From assembly GCF_024171925.1 (NCBI RefSeq), contig NZ_JAMTCO010000012.1, forward strand, positions 186,001 to 250,000: DNA of 64,000 bases, in the 5' to 3' direction. Under the pieces are notes generated by a model. It saw only the letters and a list, made by a program, of their open reading frames with translations, was not told the origin of the DNA and made no database searches. Below are positions 16,974 through 24,481 of this stretch, piece after piece. The position numbers and the translations under genes are program-made. How positions within the stretch are numbered: the first letter of the stretch is position 1; each line of letters opens with the position of its first letter. Origin of the DNA: Actinokineospora diospyrosa. GTDB lineage: Bacteria > Actinomycetota > Actinomycetes > Mycobacteriales > Pseudonocardiaceae.

Positions 16974-18511
16974 CCCGCCTGCTCGTCCTCTGGTGCCCGG
17001 ATTGGCCGGTCGTCGCCGCGGGCACGGCGGCGGGCCTGGCGGTCGACGCGCCCGCGGTGGTGGTCTCGGCGAACCAGGTGGTCGTCGCGAACGCCCAGGC
17101 GCGCCGGGACGGGGTGCGGCCGGGGCTGCGCCGCCGGGAGGCGCAGGGCCGGTGCCCGGACATCGCCGTGCTGCAGGCCGATGTCGACCGCGACGCCCGG
17201 TTGTTCGAGCCGGTGGCCGCCGCGGTGGAGGAGCTGGCGGTGGGCGTGGAGGTGGTCGCCCCGGGGGTGGTCGCCGTCCCCGCCCGCGGCCCGTCCGGTT
17301 ACTACGGCTCGGAGGAGGCCGCCGCCGAGCGGCTGATCGATCAGGTGGCGATCCGCACCGGCGCCGAGGCCCAGGTGGGCGTGGCGGACGGCCTGTTCGC
17401 CGCGACACTGGCGGCCCACCGCGGCCTGATCGTGCCGCCCGACGGGAGCGCGGCTTTCCTCGCCCCGCTGGACGTGCGCGAACTACCGGACCGCCCGGAC
17501 TTGGTGGACCTCTTGCGCCGCCTGGGGATCCCCACCTTGGGCGCGTTCGCGGCCCTCCCCCACACAGACGTGACCTCCCGCTTCGGCGCCGACGCAGGAC
17601 ACGCCCACCGCCTAGCGAGCGGCCTGGAACAACGGCCCCCATCGCGGCGCCGCCCCCCGGTAGACCTGTCTGTCACCCACATCCCCGATCCCCCCATCGA
17701 CCGAGTTGACGCTGCCGCCTTCGCCTCCCGAACCCTCGGCGAACGGCTGCACAGTGTCCTTGCAGCCCACGGCCTTGCCTGCACCCGCCTGGCCATCCAC
17801 GCCAGCACCGCCAACGGCGAAGACCTGGTCCGCCTCTGGCGCTGCGCAGACCCTCTTACCCCGTCCGGTATCTCCGACCGAGTCCGCTGGCAACTAGACG
17901 GGTGGTTACGCGGTTCCAACCGCCCCTCAGCCGGAATCACCCTGCTACGCCTAGAACCCGAAGAGACCGTAGACGGCCACGCCCTCCAACTGGAGCTATG
18001 GCAAGGCGGCGAACAAACCTCCCGAGCCGCCAGAGCAATGGTCCACGTCCAGGGCCTCTTAGGCCAAGAAGGCGTCCTAACCCCAACCCTCAGCGGCGGC
18101 CGAGGCCCCGCCGACCAGGTGACGCTAACCCCCTGGGGAGACGAACAAACCCCCGAAAGCCCCCCAGACCACCCCTGGCCCGGCCGATTACCGTCACCCG
18201 CCCCCGCAACGATCCCAACCCAGCGGAAACCAGCGACGGTCCTCGACCGCGACGGCGGAGAAGTGGGCGTCACCGGAAGGTTCACCCTGACCGGCCAACC
18301 CGACGAGGTAGCGGTCGACGGGACGTCCCGACGGGTGATCGCCTGGGCCGGACCGTGGCCCGCTGACGAGCGGTGGTGGGAGAAGGACAACGGACGCCGA
18401 CGGGCGCGGTTGCAGGTCTTGCTGGCAGAACAGTCCGAAGTGGAGAACCAGGACGCGTTGCTGCTGGTGCGGGAGAACGAGAAGTGGTCCGTGGAAGGGG
18501 TATACGACTGA
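16970..18511 (+). CDS. imuB: ImuB, catalytically inactive Y-family polymerase homologue
   Basis: 513 residues from GTG 16970, with CAGGAG 5 nt upstream. The fold follows DinB/UmuC: RLLVLWCPDWPV start, QARRDGVRPGLRRREAQGRCP, the helix-hairpin-helix region around LLRRLGIPTLGAFAALP, and a little-finger domain. The acidic D and DE metal ligands of active Y-family polymerases are not present at the expected positions, as in mycobacterial ImuB, which acts as a scaffold. A beta-clamp binding motif Q340-L-E-L-W344 is visible. It bridges ImuA', DnaE2 and the clamp. A 35-codon frame overlaps its stop. Confidence 0.92.
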   Translation: MTRLLVLWCPDWPVVAAGTAAGLAVDAPAVVVSANQVVVANAQARRDGVRPGLRRREAQGRCPDIAVLQADVDRDARLFEPVAAAVEELAVGVEVVAPGVVAVPARGPSGYYGSEEAAAERLIDQVAIRTGAEAQVGVADGLFAATLAAHRGLIVPPDGSAAFLAPLDVRELPDRPDLVDLLRRLGIPTLGAFAALPHTDVTSRFGADAGHAHRLASGLEQRPPSRRRPPVDLSVTHIPDPPIDRVDAAAFASRTLGERLHSVLAAHGLACTRLAIHASTANGEDLVRLWRCADPLTPSGISDRVRWQLDGWLRGSNRPSAGITLLRLEPEETVDGHALQLELWQGGEQTSRAARAMVHVQGLLGQEGVLTPTLSGGRGPADQVTLTPWGDEQTPESPPDHPWPGRLPSPAPATIPTQRKPATVLDRDGGEVGVTGRFTLTGQPDEVAVDGTSRRVIAWAGPWPADERWWEKDNGRRRARLQVLLAEQSEVENQDALLLVRENEKWSVEGVYD

Positions 18512-18618
18512 TGTTGCCGGGTGACCCGATTCTGGACGAGTGGCTGGATCTCTTCGATCTGGCGGAGTTGATACCGGAACAGCGGCGGTCGCCGGAAGAT
18601 CCGGTGGTGGAGGGGTAG
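18511..18618 (+). CDS. Hypothetical 35-aa protein coupled to imuB
   Basis: The imuB stop and this ATG share a base (TGATG), the classical arrangement for termination-reinitiation. The 35 residues are acidic and amphipathic: MLPGDPILDEWLDLFDLAEL then a charged Pro-rich end. No homologue is recognised. Its helix could bind a mutasome partner, or the frame could be a chance extension. If real it would be SOS-induced with imuB. Confidence 0.45.
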   Translation: MLPGDPILDEWLDLFDLAELIPEQRRSPEDPVVEG

Positions 18619-18784
18619 CCGGTAGCCGTTGGTTGCTGCTGGTTGCGACTTTCGCTGCTGCCGGTTGCCGACTGGTCGCCTCTGTCTTGGGGCGGTTGGT
18701 GTGCTGTCCAGGAGGGTTGGCTGCTGCGAGTGGGTTGTCCACAACGGGACTGACTGTCCACAAGGTTCATTTGCTGCTCTCGTT

Positions 18785-18807
18785 TTGTCGGCACCCGTCG
18801 GTAGGCT
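18785..18807 (+). promoter_or_regulatory. RecA-NDp (PafBC-type) damage promoter, copy A
   Basis: TTGTCGGCA, exactly 8 nt, then TAGGCT. This fits TTGTCRGTG-N8-TAnnnT except at the two positions GT (CA here keeps spacing). PafBC activates such promoters in mycobacteria independently of LexA. Confidence 0.65.
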
Positions 18808-18914
18808 GTATATCGGGGGGTCTTGGTGCAGATGATCTTGCGGGCGTGCTCGGTGGCGGCTGGTTGTCCACAACGGTTCTGGTTGTCCACAGGGCGTTGG
18901 TTGCCGGTCCCGGT

Positions 18915-18937
18915 TTGTCGGCGCTGCGCGGTAGGCT
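18915..18937 (+). promoter_or_regulatory. RecA-NDp (PafBC-type) damage promoter, copy B
   Basis: TTGTCGGCG, exactly 8 nt, then TAGGCT, 130 bp downstream of copy A and in the same orientation. The conserved core and spacing are preserved in both copies although flanking bases have diverged. Transcription would run toward dnaE2, 710 bp away. Confidence 0.65.
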
Positions 18938-19085
18938 GTGTATTTGGGGGCTTTCGATCAGGTTGATCTTGGCGTAGGCCGTGGTTGGGGGTGCGGGGCA
19001 AGGGATTCGGGCCTCCGCCTTCGGCTCCGTTGGACGCCTCGTCGCCTGGCGGCAACATCGGCGGAGATCCGCGACAATGCGAAGA

Positions 19086-19228
19086 GCTCGATGGGGCGAA
19101 CTTGTTTTGCGCGGGGCCCCTACAACACCCGTGGCAGAACCGCAAAGCAGGGGCCCAAAAGCAGGCCCTGCCGCTGACGACGCTACGGGTGTTGTCCCCC
19201 CACGCAAAACAAGTCCGCCCCATCGAGC
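19086..19228. repeat. 143-bp nested palindromic element
   Basis: The arms (19086-19135 and 19181-19228) share GCTCGATGGGGCG, ACTTGTTTTGCG and ACAACACCCGT in inverted orientation with only scattered mismatches. The centre holds a further inverted pair, GCAGGGGCCC and GGCCCTGC. Transcribed, the whole element folds into one long hairpin. The first 11 bases recur at the equivalent place in the 5.6-kb repeat, where the rest is absent. Confidence 0.65.
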
Positions 19229-19525
19229 CAGCCTGGCACCAGCGACTCCGAGGAGCGCGGAGCTGGGAAAGTGGGCTGACGAGAGCGGGCTGGGTTGGCA
19301 CCGGCCGTTCCGAGTGTCCAGGCGCTGAGCAGGTGGGCTGGGGCGGACCTGACGGGAGTTGGCCTGGCACCGGCAGCTCCAAGGAGCGCGGGCTGAGCAG
19401 GTGGGCTGGGCGGCCCCGGCGGCAGCTGGGTTGGCACCGACTGGTCCGAGTGTCCAGTGGCTGGGTGGGTTGGGGCGGACCTGACGGGAGCCCGGCTGGC
19501 ACCGCTGCATCCGAGGGGCCAGGGC
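19210..19525 (+). repeat. Tandem array of ~66-bp units
   Basis: Four to five imperfect units, each with TGGCACCG near the start, TCCGAGTGTCCAG or TCCRAGGAGCGCG, GAGCAGGTGGGCTGGG and CCTGACGGGAG. Lengths are 63-69 bp. One unit of the same family lies at about 5700-5790. Confidence 0.6.
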
Positions 19526-19652
19526 CGGGTTCGAGTGGCCGGTGATCGGTCTGGGCTGTCGGGGTGGGCGACCAGGGTGGTGCCGCAGCTTCCTGGGGGC
19601 CAGTGACTGCACTGCGGTAAATCAGCTCAGCAATCACCTATAGGAGCGGAAG

Positions 19653-22600
19653 ATGGGGTGGAGCAACCCGCCGGTGCGGTGGTCGGAGTTGGAGCGGATT
19701 CTGTCCGGTCGCCCGCCGCAGGTTGGGGATGGGGGCGACAGTCCGGCTTGGACTCATCGTCGGGAGCGGTATGTGTCGCCTGCTGGTTCGCGGGCGGTCA
19801 CCGACCAGACGGATGGGGATGGGCGGGTTCCGTATGCCGAGTTGCACTGTCACAGCAACTTCAGCTTTCTCGATGGTGCCAGCCACCCCGAGGAGTTGGT
19901 TGAGGCGGCCGCGCTCCTCGGGCTTGATGCCATCGCGATCACCGACCATGACGGGATGTACGGGGTGGTTCGGTTCGCGGAGGCAGCGAGGGAAGTTGGT
20001 GTTAGGACTGTCTTTGGTACCGAGCTCAGCCTTGGCCTAACAGCGCCGCAGAGTGGGGTGGCTGATCCTGAGGGGGAGCATCTCCTGCTGCTGGCCGCTG
20101 GGCAAGACGGGTATCACCGGTTGTGTCGGGTGTTGACTACTGGGCATCTTGACGGTGAGGAGAAAGGGAAGCCTCTTTACGACCTTCGCGAGGTAGTCGA
20201 AGAGACGCGGGAGCACTGTGTGGTGCTTACTGGGTGTCGCAAGGGGGCGGTTCGGCGGGCGTTGGGGGAAGGTGGGCCTGCCGCTGGGTTTGAGCAGTTG
20301 CGGTTGTTGGCGGTCGCTTATGGCAAGGATCGGGTGTTCGTGGAGTTGGTGGACCACGGCTACCCGGAGGACTCCAAGCGCAACGACCTGTTGGCGAAGA
20401 TGGCGACCGAGTTGGGTCTACCGACCGTGGCTACGAACGCTGTGCACTACGCGCATCCGGGGCGAGGGCGGTTGGCGGCGGCGATGGCGGCGGTAAGAGC
20501 GCGGCGGAGCCTGGATGAGCTAGAGGGGTGGTTGCCGCCGGCGGCAACGGCGCATCTTCGGAGTGGGAGGGAGATGGCGGACCGGTTCGCGCGGTTCCCG
20601 GGGGCGGTGCAGCGGGCCGCGGTACTGGGGGTGGCGCTGTCGTTCGACCTGGATGTGGTGGCGCCGAAGTTGCCGCCGTTCGATGTTCCCGAAGGGCACA
20701 GCGAGGCGACCTACCTGCGTGAGTTGGTGTGGGCGGGTGCGGCGACCAGGTACGGGGCGGACGCTCCGGGGGCTCGGGAGCAGATCGCGCACGAGTTGGC
20801 GGTGATCGAGGAGTTGGGGTTCCCCGGGTACTTCCTGATCGTCTGGGACATCGTGCGGTTCTGCAAGGCGAACGGGATCTTCTGCCAGGGCCGGGGATCG
20901 GCGGCGAACTCGGCGGTGTGCTACGCGTTGGGGATCACCAACGTCGACGCGGTGCGGTGGGAGTTGCTGTTCGAGCGGTTCCTGGCCCCGGCGCGGGACG
21001 GGCCGCCGGACATCGACCTGGACATCGAGTCGGACCGGCGGGAGGAGGCCATCCAGTACGTCTACGCCAAGCACGGCAGGCGGCACGCGGCGCAGGTGGC
21101 GAACGTGATCACCTACCGGGCCAAGTCGACCGTGCGGGACATGGCGCGGGCGCTGGGGTACTCGCCGGGGCAGCAGGACGCGTGGAGCAAGCAGATCGAC
21201 CGCTGGGGTCCGCTGACCAGCACCGTCGGCGACAACCACCTCGACGTGCCCGCCGCGGTGCTCGAGCTGGCCGGGCAGCTCGAGGACTTCCCCCGGCACC
21301 TGGGCATCCACTCCGGCGGCATGGTGATCTGCGACCGGCCGGTCAGCGAGGTGTGCCCGGTGGAGCCCGCGCGGATGGCCGACCGGACCGTGCTGCAGTG
21401 GGACAAGGACGACTGCGCCGCCGTCGGGTTGGTGAAGTTCGACCTGCTCGGGCTGGGGATGCTCTCCGCGTTGCGGTACATGGTGGAGATGGTGCGCGAG
21501 CACCACGGCGTGGACGTCGAACTCGGCGAGCTCGACCTGGCCGACGCGCGGGTGTACGACATGCTGTGCGCCGCGGACACGGTCGGGGTGTTCCAAGTGG
21601 AGAGCCGGGCGCAGATGGCGACGCTGCCCCGGTTGAAGCCGCGGGAGTTCTACGACCTGGTGGTGGAGGTGGCGCTGATCCGGCCCGGCCCCATCCAGGG
21701 CGGGTCGGTGCACCCCTACATCCGGCGAAAGAACGGGGCCGAGGAGGTCGTCTACGACCACCCGCTGCTGGAGAAGGCCCTGCACAAGACCAAGGGCGTG
21801 CCGCTGTTCCAGGAACAGCTCATGCAGATGGCCGTCGACATCGCCGACTTCACCCCCGCCGAGGCCGACGAGCTGCGCCGGGCCATGGGCGCTAAGCGGT
21901 CCACCCGGCGCATGGAGCGGTTGCGGGAGCGGTTCTACGCCGGTGCCGCCACGCACGGGATCGACGAGGAGTTGGCGGGCCGCATCTACGCGAAGCTGCT
22001 GGCGTTCGCGAACTTCGGCTTCCCGGAAAGTCACGCCCTTAGCTTCGCCTACCTCGTCTTCGCCAGCGCCTGGTTCAAGCTCTATTACCCAGAAGCCTTC
22101 TGCGCGGCCCTCTTGCGCGCCCAACCCATGGGCTTCTACTCGCCCCAGTCCCTGGTAGCCGACGCACGCCGCCACGGGGTAACCGTTCTAGGGCCGGACA
22201 TCAACGCCAGCCTCTCTTACCCCACCCTCGAACCATCAGGCGAACGCCCCGCCATCCGTCTTGGCCTAAGCACCACCCGCAACATCGGCGAGAAACTAGC
22301 CACCCGCATCATCGATGCCCGCCGCGAAAGCCCGTTCACCAACATGACCGACCTCGCCCGTCGAGTCGAACTGACCCGTCCCCAGATAGAGGCTCTAGCC
22401 ACCGCAGGCGCTTTCAGCTGCTTCACCCCACACCGGCGGGAAGCTCTATGGACCGCAGGTGCCGTTGTCTCCGAAGGGAAAGGCCACCTGCCCGGCACTG
22501 CCGTTGGCACTACCGCCCCCACCCTCCCCGGCATGGACACCCTGGACCAAGCCGTCGCAGACGTATGGGCAACCGGCATCTCCCCCGACAGCTTCCCAAC

Positions 22601-22946
22601 CCAGTTCATCCGCCCCTACCTCGACCGGATCGGCGCACTACCGGTGTCCGGTCTGTCCTCAGTAGACAACGGAACCCGAATCCTACTGGGGGGCGCGGTA
22701 ACCCACCGTCAACGCCCCCAGACAGCGGGCGGGGTGACGTTCATGAACATCGAGGACGAAACGGGAATGGTGAACGTGGTGTGCTCGCCAGGACTGTGGG
22801 TGCGCTACCGGCGGATCGCCCGCACGAGCGCGGCCCTGTTGATCCGAGGAGTGGTGGAGAAGTCCGAAGGTGTGATCAGCCTCTACGCGGACCACATGCA
22901 AACCCTGCACATGCGCATAGAGGCCAAGTCCCGCGACTTCAGATGA
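19653..22946 (+). CDS. dnaE2: Error-prone DNA polymerase DnaE2
   Basis: 1097 residues from ATG 19653, with AGGAG 6 nt upstream. An N-terminal PHP domain (AELHCHSNFSFLDGASHPEE, ITDHDGMYG) leads to the C-family polymerase core: GRGSAANSAVCY, the catalytic aspartates in PDIDLDIESDRREEA, and later the finger region. A C-terminal OB domain (INIEDETG-like, here MNIEDETGMVNVV) follows. The length is that of DnaE2 rather than DnaE1. It is the catalytic polymerase of the ImuA'-ImuB-DnaE2 mutasome, performing translesion synthesis through the clamp. No LexA box is visible upstream; two PafBC-type promoters are. The 3' end converges on an unrelated low-GC gene 12 bp away. Confidence 0.95.
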   Translation: MGWSNPPVRWSELERILSGRPPQVGDGGDSPAWTHRRERYVSPAGSRAVTDQTDGDGRVPYAELHCHSNFSFLDGASHPEELVEAAALLGLDAIAITDHDGMYGVVRFAEAAREVGVRTVFGTELSLGLTAPQSGVADPEGEHLLLLAAGQDGYHRLCRVLTTGHLDGEEKGKPLYDLREVVEETREHCVVLTGCRKGAVRRALGEGGPAAGFEQLRLLAVAYGKDRVFVELVDHGYPEDSKRNDLLAKMATELGLPTVATNAVHYAHPGRGRLAAAMAAVRARRSLDELEGWLPPAATAHLRSGREMADRFARFPGAVQRAAVLGVALSFDLDVVAPKLPPFDVPEGHSEATYLRELVWAGAATRYGADAPGAREQIAHELAVIEELGFPGYFLIVWDIVRFCKANGIFCQGRGSAANSAVCYALGITNVDAVRWELLFERFLAPARDGPPDIDLDIESDRREEAIQYVYAKHGRRHAAQVANVITYRAKSTVRDMARALGYSPGQQDAWSKQIDRWGPLTSTVGDNHLDVPAAVLELAGQLEDFPRHLGIHSGGMVICDRPVSEVCPVEPARMADRTVLQWDKDDCAAVGLVKFDLLGLGMLSALRYMVEMVREHHGVDVELGELDLADARVYDMLCAADTVGVFQVESRAQMATLPRLKPREFYDLVVEVALIRPGPIQGGSVHPYIRRKNGAEEVVYDHPLLEKALHKTKGVPLFQEQLMQMAVDIADFTPAEADELRRAMGAKRSTRRMERLRERFYAGAATHGIDEELAGRIYAKLLAFANFGFPESHALSFAYLVFASAWFKLYYPEAFCAALLRAQPMGFYSPQSLVADARRHGVTVLGPDINASLSYPTLEPSGERPAIRLGLSTTRNIGEKLATRIIDARRESPFTNMTDLARRVELTRPQIEALATAGAFSCFTPHRREALWTAGAVVSEGKGHLPGTAVGTTAPTLPGMDTLDQAVADVWATGISPDSFPTQFIRPYLDRIGALPVSGLSSVDNGTRILLGGAVTHRQRPQTAGGVTFMNIEDETGMVNVVCSPGLWVRYRRIARTSAALLIRGVVEKSEGVISLYADHMQTLHMRIEAKSRDFR

Positions 22947-22958
22947 GTGGGCTACCGA

Positions 22959-23939
22959 CTATCTCTTCTGCCCGTAGGGGCTGCCAGTGCGCTTCTCATT
23001 GATACACGCGACACAGCGCTGCTGACCCGGCAACTTTTCGTACCGCCGACAGGGGCACAGGTCGAAGTTCACGGAAGGCGCCTGCGTGTCCTGTCCAACC
23101 AGCCTGCGGGGATCTGGGTACAGACCCTCCATCACTTGCTGAATGCGCAAATCCTCCTCCCTCTTCGAATGGACCGTTCGGCGATATTTCCAACGTTCGT
23201 CGTGAAGCAACTTGTTCTGGCGCCAACGCTCAACCGCATCACTCGTACCCGAGTTCTCACGTCTTACGCGCTCACGGCGAGCCCCAACTGTCTGTTCCCA
23301 GGTAGCCCCCGCGATCGGCGGATCCTTGCGCTGTGGCCCCCACACCGCCAATCGGGAGCTAATCTGCTCAATGTTCTGCGGCGGAGTTGAATACTTACCC
23401 TTGTTTGGCCGATGCTCTACCGCCCAGACGATTGCAGCCGGGCACCAACCATCGACGAACCACGGCGTAAGAACTTTCACCAAGGACTTGAGCGAACCAA
23501 AAGTTGACCAACCGCAACTGAAGCGCATCCACCGCGCGGCACGAAAAACCTGCACCGGGTCGACCGGGATGGTCTTGTTGCCCCAATCATCACGAATCGT
23601 GTGCTCGCTGTCTCGACCGAACTGGGCAGCGAGCGCGATGCCGAGCTCGTGCCCCACAACTGGCGGCGAACGCCATGCGGCCCAACGGTTGCGCGCCTCA
23701 TCTGCGCCGGAAGGGGGCTGCCCGTATCGAGTGCCATCAGGACGGAAAACAATCGCTCTAGTTATGGCTTGATTGCACCACCCAGAGCGATAGAGGACAT
23801 GGAGATTTTCAGACAATGCTGCCAACGTGAATAGGAAGGTCCAGCTCTGCGAAGCGCGCAAACCAGTTGTGGCGAGCTCGACCTCACGCTCACCCACGGG
23901 AATAGCAATCTCGGGCCACTCAGCCACCAGCACCTCCAT
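22959..23939 (-). CDS. Hypothetical protein, Trp-rich with C-terminal cysteines
   Basis: 326 residues from ATG 23939; the frame stays open further upstream, so the start is uncertain. I do not recognise the family. It begins with a probable strand-rich part (EVLVAEWPEIAIPVGEREVEL). The middle is Trp/Arg-rich (VFRAARWMRFSCGWSTFGSL, TPWFVDGWCPAAIVWAVEHR), possibly helical and DNA binding. The end is strongly basic (RRERVRRENSG, WKYRRTVHSKREEDLR) with a C-x-C...C-x-x-C cluster (DLCPCRRYEK, RCVACINEK) that could bind zinc. GC and codon use are clearly lower than in neighbours, and it is sandwiched between dnaE2 and a phosphatase, so recent acquisition is likely. Confidence 0.65.
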   Translation of the reverse strand: MEVLVAEWPEIAIPVGEREVELATTGLRASQSWTFLFTLAALSENLHVLYRSGWCNQAITRAIVFRPDGTRYGQPPSGADEARNRWAAWRSPPVVGHELGIALAAQFGRDSEHTIRDDWGNKTIPVDPVQVFRAARWMRFSCGWSTFGSLKSLVKVLTPWFVDGWCPAAIVWAVEHRPNKGKYSTPPQNIEQISSRLAVWGPQRKDPPIAGATWEQTVGARRERVRRENSGTSDAVERWRQNKLLHDERWKYRRTVHSKREEDLRIQQVMEGLYPDPRRLVGQDTQAPSVNFDLCPCRRYEKLPGQQRCVACINEKRTGSPYGQKR

Positions 23940-24004
23940 GACATCGAGCGAGCTGCACAGCTTACTCGATGCGACAACAGAAGCTCTGCGCCCTCGTTGC
24001 AAGG

Positions 24005-24430
24005 TCAGATCAGGAACTTCTCCACCCAGCGCTTCTGCCAGGGGGTCTCCACGGCGCCGGGTAGGTAGTGCTTCCGGGTCCAGGCAACCGCGTCCGTCGG
24101 TGCCACGCCGCTCAAGATGGCGAAGCAGGACAACACCGTGCCCGTGCGGCCGATTCCGCCGCCGCAAGCGATCTCCACGATCTCCCCCGAGGCGGCGCGC
24201 CTATAGGCGTCCCGGATCAGCCGGATGGCCTCACCGCGGTCGCGCGGCAGCAAGAAGTCTGGCCAGTCGATCCAGGAGTGCGGCCAAGTGAGGGTCGGTT
24301 CGTAGCGGCGCAAGCGCGAGCCGCCCAGGTAGAGGCCGTAGTCGGGGGCGTCGGTGACTGGGCCGTTGCGGAGGCCTCGGGCGCGGACGCTGGTGCCGTC
24401 GGGGAAGGAGACCGGGGTTGGGCTGGTCAT
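24005..24430 (-). CDS. Protein tyrosine phosphatase family protein
   Basis: 141 residues from ATG 24430. The C-x5-R signature is visible in IACGGGIGRTGTVLSC (Cys-GGGIG-Arg-Thr), preceded by Ala rather than the usual His. WPDFLLPRD may supply the general-acid Asp. The end, AVAWTRKHYLPGAVETPWQKRWV, is characteristic of a widespread actinobacterial subgroup of small phosphatases. A GGTACCTATAG sequence just upstream of the ATG could be a -10 region with a near-leaderless start. Substrate unknown. Confidence 0.8.
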   Translation of the reverse strand: MTSPTPVSFPDGTSVRARGLRNGPVTDAPDYGLYLGGSRLRRYEPTLTWPHSWIDWPDFLLPRDRGEAIRLIRDAYRRAASGEIVEIACGGGIGRTGTVLSCFAILSGVAPTDAVAWTRKHYLPGAVETPWQKRWVEKFLI

Positions 24431-24481
24431 CTCGCTATAGGTACCAGCGTGATGACCAGCCCGACAAACCGGTACCGGCAG

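Larger units (their letters stand above)
18732..18974 (+). repeat. Tandem duplication of a ~112-bp promoter segment
   Basis: Copy A (18732-18843) and copy B (18861-18974) share the pattern GTTGTCCACAACGG, TGTCCACA, TTGTCGGC, GGTAGGCTGT and GATGATCTTG/GTTGATCTTG in the same order and at similar spacing. Each copy carries one complete damage-type promoter. Confidence 0.7.
18619..19652. other. 1-kb noncoding region upstream of dnaE2
   Basis: No gene is supported across 1034 bp. In order it contains a duplicated 112-bp segment with two damage-type promoters (18732-18974), a repeat shared with the 5.5-kb intergenic region, a 143-bp nested palindrome (19086-19228) and a ~66-bp tandem repeat array (to about 19525). 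The final 100 bp lead to TATAGGAGCGGAAG and the dnaE2 ATG. No GAAC-N4-GTTC LexA box was found in it. Confidence 0.7.

Noticed and set aside
18938-19545. Overlapping frames in the dnaE2 upstream region
   Set aside because: They run through palindromes and tandem repeats, lack ribosome sites and differ completely between the repeat copies.
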